This document shows, piece by piece, positions 1 through 5,642 of a stretch of 6,689 bases of DNA. Made by a program: the position numbers and the translations under genes. Every line of letters starts with the position of its first letter. The stretch's first letter is position 1. Location: NCBI GenBank assembly GCA_018303315.1, contig JAGVYJ010000065.1, positions 1 to 6,689 of the forward strand, in the 5' to 3' direction. A model generated the notes under the pieces. The model was not told the origin of the DNA. It was given only the letters and a program-made list of their open reading frames with translations, and did no database searches. This stretch comes from Candidatus Woesearchaeota archaeon (lineage in GTDB: Archaea > Nanobdellota > Nanobdellia > Woesearchaeales > JAGVYJ01).

Positions 1-218
1 ATCTGGAAAAAATGATACACGCTCATTAAAACCACGAACAGGAAGAATTCGAACCAGCTGCCACGGTAATTCTCAGAAGAGTTCTTCACCCCGCGCGCAG
101 CACCAGCAATGAAGCCGAGGGCAGCCCCGCCCCCTGCTGCAAGCGGCGCACTAAGAGCTTTTACACGCTCCTTCAACCTGCCGGCTCTGGAAGTTCCTTC
201 GTCTGCGCCGTTTGCCAT
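1..218 (-). CDS. Small glycine-zipper membrane protein, partial (C-terminus beyond left edge)
   Basis: An open frame reads leftward from an ATG at 218-216 and runs off the window edge, giving 72 complete codons with no stop. I do not recognise the family. Residues 1-21 are polar and charged. Residues 22-46 are rich in Ala and Gly and contain Gly31, Gly35, Gly39 and Gly43 exactly four apart, a glycine-zipper pattern that favours tight packing of membrane helices. Residues 55-72 are strongly hydrophobic and aromatic (begins WFEFFLFVVLMSVYHFF) and look like a membrane segment. A TATA-like box is centred 24.5 bases upstream of the ATG, which supports this start. It lies in the same direction as, and 71 bases downstream of, the surface-protein gene, but with its own promoter. 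A small integral membrane protein is the most I would infer. Codon structure and promoter position make it a probable real gene. Confidence 0.62.
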   Translation of the reverse strand, partial: MANGADEGTSRAGRLKERVKALSAPLAAGGGAALGFIAGAARGVKNSSENYRGSWFEFFLFVVLMSVYHFFQ

Positions 219-220
219 CT

Positions 221-227
221 AAAAAAA
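221..227 (-). terminator. Possible T-tract terminator of the surface-protein gene
   Basis: Seven consecutive T on the minus strand, 63 bases past the stop codon of the 399-residue protein and just before the ATG of the next gene. Archaeal RNA polymerase commonly terminates at oligo-T runs without a hairpin. Its position between the downstream TATA-like box and the start codon would let the upstream transcript end right where the next begins. It could equally be chance A/T richness. Confidence 0.3.
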
Positions 228-238
228 CCATTACCTCT

Positions 239-246
239 TTTTATAT
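239..246 (-). promoter_or_regulatory. TATA-like box for the left-edge membrane protein gene
   Basis: The minus strand reads ATATAAAA, centred 24.5 bases before the ATG at 218. That is the spacing expected if transcription starts at or within a few bases of the start codon. A GAGGT at about 233-237 on the minus strand could be a Shine-Dalgarno sequence if transcription starts further upstream, but it lies about 14 bases from the ATG, farther than usual. Confidence 0.5.
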
Positions 247-289
247 TACCTTTGCAGGCAGCACTTTTAAAAGTTTCTGCTAAGAAAGC

Positions 290-1489
290 CTAGCTATTTA
301 CAGGCAGATACTGAACGCGAACCTCAACGATATCAAGGCTGGTTTTCGGGTCAATCTTGACGAAATTATTCCCAGACTCGAGGAACTGGTTGATGCGCTT
401 ATAGTAGACCATGCCTTTTGTGTCAACCCTTATCAGATAGCCATTTATGCTGACATCTGCAACCTTGCTCTCAGTGCCATCAGTGAACTCAAGGAACAAA
501 GTGGCATTCACATTATTGGAACTTATATTTCTTGCCTGCGCATCAGAGATGGTGAAAAAGTAAACAGGCAACTGCTGCTTCCTGAGCTTTGTCTGGACAG
601 TGACATGGCTTATTTCATAGTTCCCCCCAGTGCTCTCGAATTCCAGCTCGTTTCGCCCTGCTCTCAGGTCGGTTGGGGCGAGGCCTATCTTGTTCGGGCT
701 ACCACAGCTTGGAACGCTGTTTGAAATCTCCCTTCCGTTCAGCCTTACCATAACCCTGTCCTCCCCTTCACCAATACAATCTGCGACGTAAAGCAGGGAA
801 GCGCTCTCAATGTTCCTGCTTTCCTCGTCTTCCACGAAAAATGTGTTTACCGCTTTCCTGTTGCTGATGTCTGTAATGCTTGCTGTGACTTTCACTTCAG
901 CAAGCTCGTAGAAATTTGTCTTCCAGAACTGCCAGCCCGGGTCCTCTGCAGTGAACTCAACTATATTCTCCCCCTGCAGGTTCTCCAAGGAAATGGGAAC
1001 TGGCTGGCTTTCGGTAACTTCGCCCCTTAATACCTCGTTTCCGTTAAGAGTGATGATAAGCCTGCCTGAGTGGTCACGAACATTGAAAGACACCTTTGCG
1101 TTGCTGACATGGGTGGGGTTGGAGAAGACTATCACCATAGACTTGCTCGTCTCCTTGCTCTTTGTAGTTTCCACAACAAATCCGGCATTCTGCTTTATCA
1201 CCTGGTCTTCCACAGTGCTGAAAAGGTTGAATGAGGGAATCTGATGGTCGAATCCATCTTCCTTGAATGTTGAAACCCTGCCAGGCGATTCCTTCAGAAG
1301 AATCACAGGAGCAGCTTCCTGCACTTTTGGCTGTGCCGGGACTCCTTCAATATCACCGAAAAGAAGCTCTTCCCTGTCCTGCGGTGGGAGAATCAGGATA
1401 TACAGAACCACAAACCCAATCAGCACCAGGACGAAAGCAGCAGCTCCAGCAGCCTCTTTCTGCTGGGCCTTTCGGTGTGAAAATAGCAT
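290..1489 (-). CDS. Membrane-anchored surface protein with three tandem beta-sandwich-like modules
   Basis: Function unknown. Residues 1-14 are short and basic, residues 15-34 form one hydrophobic helix, and a charged LPPQDREELL follows directly, so the bulk is probably outside the cell on an uncleaved anchor. A class III (pilin-type) signal is an alternative reading of the RKAQQKE start. Residues 35-110 look like a linker. Three modules follow at about 114-205, 214-302 and 308-396. Each has a (L/I)NG turn (148-150, 250-252, 348-350), then an L-x(1-2)-G-x-N turn (171-175, 275-280, 370-375), then an alternating V-x-V strand (199-201, 296-298, 388-392). This resembles galactose-binding-like jelly-roll domains, which often bind sugars or partner proteins. 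Two cysteines in module 2 (238 and 262) could form a disulfide. It diverges from Pelota across a shared promoter. The frame, start and repeats are clear; a sugar-binding role is only inference. Confidence 0.85.
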   Translation of the reverse strand: MLFSHRKAQQKEAAGAAAFVLVLIGFVVLYILILPPQDREELLFGDIEGVPAQPKVQEAAPVILLKESPGRVSTFKEDGFDHQIPSFNLFSTVEDQVIKQNAGFVVETTKSKETSKSMVIVFSNPTHVSNAKVSFNVRDHSGRLIITLNGNEVLRGEVTESQPVPISLENLQGENIVEFTAEDPGWQFWKTNFYELAEVKVTASITDISNRKAVNTFFVEDEESRNIESASLLYVADCIGEGEDRVMVRLNGREISNSVPSCGSPNKIGLAPTDLRAGRNELEFESTGGNYEISHVTVQTKLRKQQLPVYFFTISDAQARNISSNNVNATLFLEFTDGTESKVADVSINGYLIRVDTKGMVYYKRINQFLESGNNFVKIDPKTSLDIVEVRVQYLPVNS

Positions 1490-1507
1490 GCTTTTCTATG
1501 AATAAGC

Positions 1508-1519
1508 TTTATATATAAA
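1508..1519. promoter_or_regulatory. Perfect palindromic TATA box, shared divergent promoter
   Basis: TTTATATATAAA reads the same on both strands. Its centre (between 1513 and 1514) is exactly 24.5 bases from the A of the Pelota ATG at 1538 and 24.5 bases from the A of the surface-protein ATG at 1489. That spacing fits archaeal TBP binding with transcription starting at or almost at each start codon. Neither gene has a convincing Shine-Dalgarno sequence in the 18 bases beside its ATG, in line with leaderless mRNAs. One TBP/TFB site may serve both directions. Confidence 0.75.
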
Positions 1520-1537
1520 CTTTTCTTTCGTCCGAGA

Positions 1538-2540
1538 ATGAAACTTCTGGCCCAGGATTTCCGCCATGGCACAATAAAAATCAAAATAGAAAACCTTGAT
1601 GACCTCTGGGCGTTAAGCCAGCTGATAGAGTCAGGCGACCTGGTTTCAGGGAGGACGCTGAGAAAAATAAAATCAGAGCAGGACCTGCAGAGAAAGAGTG
1701 CTGCAATCAGGAAGGCTGTCACGCTTTCCCTGAAAGTTGAAAAGGTTGAGTTCCAGAAATATTCAGACACCCTCAAGGTTCTGGGAACAGTGGAAGAAGG
1801 CCCGGAGGATGTCCCAAAAGGAAGCCACCACAGTTTCAGCCTGGAGGAGAATTCTGTCATAAAGATAGCAAAGGGAGAGTGGCTCGATTTCCAGATTAAG
1901 AAACTGAAAGAGGCTGCATCAAGCAAAACTTCCCCAATCCTGCTTCTGGTGCACGACAGGGAGCATGCCCTGTTCGCCCTTTTAAGGGGGCAGGGCTATG
2001 AAGTGCTGGCAGAGATGCATGGCAATGTCCAGAAGAAAGGCAGCCCGGAGCAGGTAAAAAGCACTTTTTACTCAGATATCATCAAAGTGATGAAGGCTTA
2101 TGCTGAAAAATACAGCGTTTCTGCTATAATAGCTGCCAGCCCTGCATTCTGGAAAGAGGAGCTGATTAAGGAAATCAGTGACGAGAAACTCAGCTCAACG
2201 ATTGTCCAGGCAACCGTGAGCCATGTCGGGAAACAGGCATTTGACGAGCTTATGAACAGGAACGAGCTGAGGGAAGCGCTTCGCGGAGGGAAAGGCAACC
2301 TACGGGTTTCAGCAGGTAAAAGCTGCTGCAGAAGCAGGGGCAGTGGATACTTTGCTCATTACAGACAGGCTCATCCAGCAGCGAAGGCAGGAAGGCACTT
2401 TTCAGGAGGTCGAGCATGTGATGAGAACAGCTGGGAGGGCCAGGGGAGAAATCGTAATTCTCAATTCTGATTTTCCCCCCGGGAAAAAGCTGGATGGCCT
2501 GGGAGGGATTGCTGCAATACTCCGCTATAAATTCGGATAA
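1538..2540 (+). CDS. pelA: Pelota (aPelota/Dom34), ribosome rescue factor, split by a one-base frameshift
   Basis: Pelota enters the empty A site of stalled ribosomes and, with aEF1A and ABCE1, splits them. Three domains are visible: an N-terminal Sm-like domain (1-127, with DDLW at 21-24, SGDLVSGRT at 32-40 and GSHHSF at 95-100), a central eRF1-like domain (133-245) and a C-terminal L7Ae-like domain (253-333, ending LDGLGGIAAILRYKFG). The first frame alone gives 310 residues, but its last 58 or so are nonsense (Cys/Arg/Gly-rich). Conserved Pelota sequence resumes one base on, at TYGFQQV from 2298, and runs to the stop at 2538-2540. Joining after Lys252 gives 333 residues, near the family's usual 350. 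The usual GPGF of the central domain reads SPAF (201-204). The break may be a sequencing or assembly error, a real mutation, or a +1 frameshift; the sequence alone cannot tell. The start is fixed by the TATA spacing and the family N-terminus. Confidence 0.93.
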
Positions 2541-2549
2541 AACACAAAA

Positions 2550-2557
2550 ATATAATA
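2550..2557 (+). promoter_or_regulatory. TATA-like box for the Nudix-fold gene
   Basis: ATATAATA within an A/T-rich run, centred 28.5 bases before the ATG at 2582. This predicts a leader of only a few bases. It means the Nudix-fold gene can be transcribed independently of Pelota, although a joint transcript is also possible across the 41-base gap. The GTGATG at 2570-2575 is a weak alternative Shine-Dalgarno match. Confidence 0.5.
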
Positions 2558-2581
2558 ACCCCCTGAACGTGATGATGCCCC

Positions 2582-3007
2582 ATGAATCCAAGACACGGCA
2601 TGAGTGTCATCGTATATGACAATAATGGCGGGCTGTATTTTCTCATATTCCGCAGGAACACGAGCGAGAGAAAATGGCAGTTCCTCAGAAAGCTGCTGCA
2701 ATTCAATGAGGACGCGCATGACGTCATTCCCCAGCTAATAGAGAAGGTTGCCGGAATAAAGACATATAAGCTCAAGGAAAGGCTCACATTTGAAATCAAT
2801 GTGGTGGAGAATGATGAGGTCATCCAGAACACAGTATTTTTTGTGGAAGCCAGCATGAATGTGCCTGTACACATGTCGAAAGAGAAAATGCGTGCTGTGA
2901 CCTACCTTTGGACGCAGGAATCAGGGGTTGCAGATAAGCTTTCCGAATCCGACAGGAATCTTTTCCATCAGGCTGTAGCTCACCTCAAAGCAAGGCTTGA
3001 GCAATAG
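2582..3007 (+). CDS. Nudix-fold protein with a degenerate catalytic box
   Basis: A 141-residue protein with the layout of a Nudix hydrolase. There is an opening strand (8-24), then WQF at 32-34 aligning with the usual W-x-F-P, then a helix ending in AGI (57-59) aligning with the box's closing x-G-I. A later strand includes YLW (108-110), where many Nudix proteins have a conserved Trp, followed by a C-terminal helix. Aligned to the box (G x5 E x7 R E U x E E x G U), only Glu43, Gly58 and Ile59 survive. The first Gly is Lys37, and the Arg and three catalytic Glu positions are Gln51, Leu52, Lys55 and Val56. Metal-dependent pyrophosphate cleavage is therefore unlikely, and a binding or regulatory role is more plausible. 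It follows Pelota by 41 bases on the same strand with its own TATA-like box. The fold is inferred from pattern alone. No frameshift explains the decay, since both flanks stay in frame. Confidence 0.75.
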   Translation: MNPRHGMSVIVYDNNGGLYFLIFRRNTSERKWQFLRKLLQFNEDAHDVIPQLIEKVAGIKTYKLKERLTFEINVVENDEVIQNTVFFVEASMNVPVHMSKEKMRAVTYLWTQESGVADKLSESDRNLFHQAVAHLKARLEQ

Positions 3008-3008
3008 A

Positions 3009-3016
3009 TTATTAAA
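3009..3016 (+). promoter_or_regulatory. TATA-like box for the ubiquitin-fold gene
   Basis: TTATTAAA starts two bases after the Nudix-fold stop codon and is centred 26.5 bases before the ATG at 3039. No Shine-Dalgarno motif is seen before that ATG. The box supports 3039 over an in-frame ATG at 2997, which would overlap the upstream gene and place the box inside the coding region. Confidence 0.45.
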
Positions 3017-3038
3017 TTTCCATTTATACCCGTTCCTG

Positions 3039-3227
3039 ATGAGAATATACATAGAAAGGGAAGGCAGACAGAGAGAAATATCATTCAAAGGCACTGTCAG
3101 GGAGCTTCTTCACAACCTGAACATCAATCCTGAAACAGTTCTTGTCGCATCTGGCAATAATCTTCTAACAGCTGTGCCAATCCGGTCATTTCTTAAGCAT
3201 GTCAAACTTAAGATGGAGCTCCTTTAG
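3039..3227 (+). CDS. Ubiquitin-fold (ThiS/MoaD/SAMP-like) small protein lacking a C-terminal diglycine
   Basis: A 62-residue protein that reads like the beta-grasp ThiS/MoaD/SAMP family. It has a first beta hairpin (MRIYIEREGRQREISF, 1-16), then GTVRELLHNLNINPETVLV (18-36), the family's typical helix and strand, then a turn and a final strand (VKLKM, 55-59). Family members act as sulfur carriers or protein modifiers through a C-terminal Gly-Gly activated by an E1-like enzyme. This one ends Lys-Met-Glu-Leu-Leu, so adenylation or conjugation in the usual way is not possible. I chose the ATG at 3039 because the family N-terminus begins there and a TATA-like box lies 26.5 bases upstream. The ATG at 2997 would add 14 atypical residues and overlap the Nudix-fold gene. 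The last 42 bases lie antisense to the end of aspS. Family membership is likely; its partner is unknown. Confidence 0.72.
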   Translation: MRIYIEREGRQREISFKGTVRELLHNLNINPETVLVASGNNLLTAVPIRSFLKHVKLKMELL

Positions 3228-4946
3228 CTGCCTGTCTTCGATGTCGCTTGGGCTGTCATCCATCGGGTTCTCAGCTGCCTTGTTCCTCGGGAAAGCAATT
3301 ACCTCCCTGATATCGCTGAATCCCAGCATCATGGCAACAATCCTGTCAAAGCCGAGGCCTATGCCTCCATGCGGCGGCACGCCATACCTGAACGCATCAA
3401 GAAGGAATCCGAACCTCTTTCTGGCTTCATCCTGCCCTATCCCAATAACATTCATCACCGCTTCCTGGATTTTGGGGTCTGTAATCCTTATGCTTCCCGA
3501 GCCAAGCTCAATGCCGTTAAGCACAAGGTCGTACTGGCTGCACCTGACCTTGCCAGGGTACTTTTCCAGGAAAGCAACATCCTCTGGGTGGGGCATGGTG
3601 AACATGTGGTGGCAGGGCTCCCATCTCTGCTCATCCTCATTCCATTCAAACAGGGGGAAGTCAGTGACCCAGCAGAATTTATATTGATTCTCCGGGAGCA
3701 GCTTCAGCCGTCTTGCCAGTTCCTGCCTCAGCCTGTCAAGCACATCATTTGCACGGGATTCCTTGTCAGCAATGAACATGATTGTGGAATTCGGCTCTGC
3801 CCCGACGGCATCAATGAGCTTTTTCCTTGTGCTTTCTGAAAAGAACTTTGCGATGTTGCTTTCAAGACCCTTCTCCGTAACCCTCATCCAGGCCATGCCC
3901 TTGGCGCCGTGGCCCTGGCAGAATTTAATAAGGTCATCAATCTCATTCCTTGTAAGCTCGCCTTTGGGGTTTATGCACTTTACAATGCCGCCTCCCTGTA
4001 TGACTTTCCTGAAAACATCGAAATCAGAGTCAGAAACTATTTCAGTCACATCAGTCAGCCCAAGGCTGTAACGCAAGTCAGGCTTGTCTGTGCCGTATTT
4101 TTCCATGGCTTCCCTGTGGCTGAGCCTTTGGAAAGGTATTTTGATATCCATGTCTGCAGCTTCCTTGAATATGGATTTCATAAGCCCCTCGAAGGTCTCG
4201 AAAAGGTCATCCCTTGTGACAAAGCTCATCTCCACATCAATCTGGGTATGCTCAGGCTGCCTGTCCGCCCTGAGGTCTTCATCCCTCAAGCATCTTGCAA
4301 TCTGGAAATACCTGTCCATGCCTGCGACCTGAAGAATCTGCTTGTACAGCTGCGGGCTCTGTGGCAGTGCATAAAACTTCCCCGGATGCACCCTGCTCGG
4401 CACAACGTAATCCCTTGCCCCCTCAGGAGTGCTTTTGACGAGCATTGGCGTCTCAATCTCCAGAAATCCAAGCCCGGAGAAATATTTCCTTGCGGCCTGG
4501 GCTGCCCGGTGCCTTACTTCAAGGTGATGCCTCATAACAGGCCGGCGGAGGTCAAGGTAGCGGTATTTGAGCCTCAGCTCCTCGCTAACTTCCGCCCTGT
4601 CATCTATCTCAAAAGGCGGGGTCTCTGACTCTGAAAGAACTTCAAGCTTATCAACAAGAACCTCAATCATGCCGGTGGAAAGCTTGGGGTTTGTCATGCC
4701 CTCAGGCCTGCCCCGGACCTTTCCATGCGCCCGTATCACATATTCCCTGCCAAGCTTGCTGCTCATGGCATGGACAGTCTTGTCGTGGCTCGGGTCGCAG
4801 ACTATTTGGGTGATTCCATAGCGGTCTCTGAGGTCAATAAAGATAACCCCGCCATGATCCCTGGAAGACTGCACCCAGCCGGCAAGAACAACCTTTTTGC
4901 CTGTGCTTTTTTCCGTAATTTCACCGCATGTGTGCGTCCTTAGCAT
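3186..4946 (-). CDS. aspS: Aspartyl-tRNA synthetase, bacterial-type, probably non-discriminating
   Basis: Class II synthetase that joins Asp to tRNA in the cytoplasm. At 586 residues it is the long bacterial type with a GAD insertion (about 290-400); archaeal AspRS is usually about 430-440. An N-terminal OB-fold anticodon-binding domain spans 1-105. Motif 1 is near GFLEIETP (160-167), the substrate loop has QSPQ (196-199), motif 2 includes RCLRDEDLRADRQPEHTQID (218-237), and motif 3 is GLGFDR with Arg535 (530-535). The ending ENPMDDSPSDIEDRQLKELH is typical. His31 and Gly83 in the anticodon domain match residues I recall from non-discriminating bacterial AspRS, where they let tRNA-Asn be charged with Asp. 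gatA two genes upstream fits that pathway. The bacterial form in an archaeal-looking context suggests lateral transfer. It starts at the ATG at 4946, 27.5 bases after a TATA-like box. Its 3' end overlaps the ubiquitin-fold gene on the other strand. Confidence 0.97.
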   Translation of the reverse strand: MLRTHTCGEITEKSTGKKVVLAGWVQSSRDHGGVIFIDLRDRYGITQIVCDPSHDKTVHAMSSKLGREYVIRAHGKVRGRPEGMTNPKLSTGMIEVLVDKLEVLSESETPPFEIDDRAEVSEELRLKYRYLDLRRPVMRHHLEVRHRAAQAARKYFSGLGFLEIETPMLVKSTPEGARDYVVPSRVHPGKFYALPQSPQLYKQILQVAGMDRYFQIARCLRDEDLRADRQPEHTQIDVEMSFVTRDDLFETFEGLMKSIFKEAADMDIKIPFQRLSHREAMEKYGTDKPDLRYSLGLTDVTEIVSDSDFDVFRKVIQGGGIVKCINPKGELTRNEIDDLIKFCQGHGAKGMAWMRVTEKGLESNIAKFFSESTRKKLIDAVGAEPNSTIMFIADKESRANDVLDRLRQELARRLKLLPENQYKFCWVTDFPLFEWNEDEQRWEPCHHMFTMPHPEDVAFLEKYPGKVRCSQYDLVLNGIELGSGSIRITDPKIQEAVMNVIGIGQDEARKRFGFLLDAFRYGVPPHGGIGLGFDRIVAMMLGFSDIREVIAFPRNKAAENPMDDSPSDIEDRQLKELHLKFDMLKK

Positions 4947-4969
4947 AGGGTTTTGGAACTTAAGGCAGA

Positions 4970-4977
4970 TTTATAAA
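4970..4977 (-). promoter_or_regulatory. TATA box for aspS
   Basis: Palindromic TTTATAAA in the 42-base gap between the hydrolase stop and the aspS ATG, centred 27.5 bases before the start codon. It predicts a leaderless or nearly leaderless aspS mRNA, separately controlled from the gatA-hydrolase pair. As a palindrome it could also fire rightward, but no plus-strand gene follows. Confidence 0.55.
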
Positions 4978-4988
4978 GCTTGTTGATG

Positions 4989-5642
4989 CTAGAGAATCTC
5001 AACCTCAACCTTTCCCTGAAGTTTCCCGGAAAAGTTTTCCGCATCATCGCTGCTCCCCACAATGCTTCCATAATGCATTGGAACAGCAACCTTTGGGTTT
5101 ATATCCAGCGCTGCCATGACTGCCTCATCCGAGGTCATCACATAAATGCCGGAAACAGGCAGCAGGGCAACATCTATGTTCTTAAGGTCCTTCATCTCAG
5201 GGATTCTGTCTGTGTCTCCGGCATGGTATATCCGCTTGCCGTTTATTGTTACTATGTAGCCCACATTCTCATCCGCTTTCGGATGGAAATCTTTGTTGAT
5301 ATTGTAAGAGGGCACTGTCTCAACCAGAACGTCAGCTATTTGCACTTTCATTCCGGGCCTCACCAGTTTTATTTTCCTAACATTCCCTATCTTCTCCGGA
5401 TTCAGCTTGCTCTGGCAGGCCGGGGTGGCAAGTACCACTGTATTGGGGGTGCAGACTGATTTTATGTCCTCAATGCTGCAGTGGTCATAATGGTCATGAG
5501 TCAGCAGGATGATGTCAGCCTTCTCAGTGTCAGAGGAATCATAAGGGTCGATGTAAACCACGGTTTTCGGAGCGGTCTCATCAATTATCTTAAAGCCTGC
5601 ATGGTTCAGCAGCCTTATCTTGACAGTGTCAAGCTCCAGCAT
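4989..5642 (-). CDS. Metallo-beta-lactamase-fold hydrolase (COG2220/UlaG-like)
   Basis: A 217-residue metal-dependent hydrolase of the MBL superfamily; the substrate cannot be read from the sequence. Visible metal ligands are the HDHYDH motif (His49, His51, Asp53, His54), a middle motif with His120 in FHPKADENVGY, Asp143 in YHAGDTD (139-145), and His190 in VPMHYG (187-192). The phrases AGDTDRIPEM (141-150) and LPVSGIYVMT (161-170) are typical of the UlaG-like COG2220 group, which includes lactonases and many uncharacterised enzymes. All ligands appear intact, so it is probably active and cytoplasmic, with no signal peptide. Its ATG lies inside the end of gatA (14-base overlap), so the two are likely cotranscribed and perhaps translationally coupled. 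This may be simple crowding rather than shared function. Confidence 0.9.
   Translation of the reverse strand: MLELDTVKIRLLNHAGFKIIDETAPKTVVYIDPYDSSDTEKADIILLTHDHYDHCSIEDIKSVCTPNTVVLATPACQSKLNPEKIGNVRKIKLVRPGMKVQIADVLVETVPSYNINKDFHPKADENVGYIVTINGKRIYHAGDTDRIPEMKDLKNIDVALLPVSGIYVMTSDEAVMAALDINPKVAVPMHYGSIVGSSDDAENFSGKLQGKVEVEIL

Noticed and set aside
263..274. Perfect 12-base palindrome ACTTTTAAAAGT between the surface-protein and left-edge genes, with GCAG and CTGC flanks.
   Set aside because: A/T palindromes of this size arise easily in such a region. The flanks pair only when shifted by one base, and the box is too far from the ATG at 218 to fit the promoter spacing seen elsewhere. No regulator can be named.
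1420..1926. Minus-strand open frame of 168 codons crossing the divergent promoter and the Pelota start.
   Set aside because: It overlaps two better-supported genes and the TATA palindrome, and its translation is Ser/Phe rich without recognisable domains.
2563..2576. CTGA followed three bases later by TGATGA, like the D'/C' half of an archaeal C/D box sRNA or a K-loop.
   Set aside because: No outer box C about 12 bases upstream (the sequence there is the TATA-like run) and no box D downstream at a suitable distance. It also lies before the predicted Nudix-fold transcription start, so it is most likely chance.
2997..3038. In-frame upstream ATG giving a 76-residue version of the ubiquitin-fold protein.
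   Set aside because: The extra 14 residues do not fit the family, overlap the Nudix-fold gene end, and would put the TATA-like box inside the coding region.
3909..4628. Plus-strand open frame of 239 codons opposite aspS.
   Set aside because: It is a shadow of the strongly conserved AspRS; its translation shows no family pattern, and the opposite strand explains the region fully.
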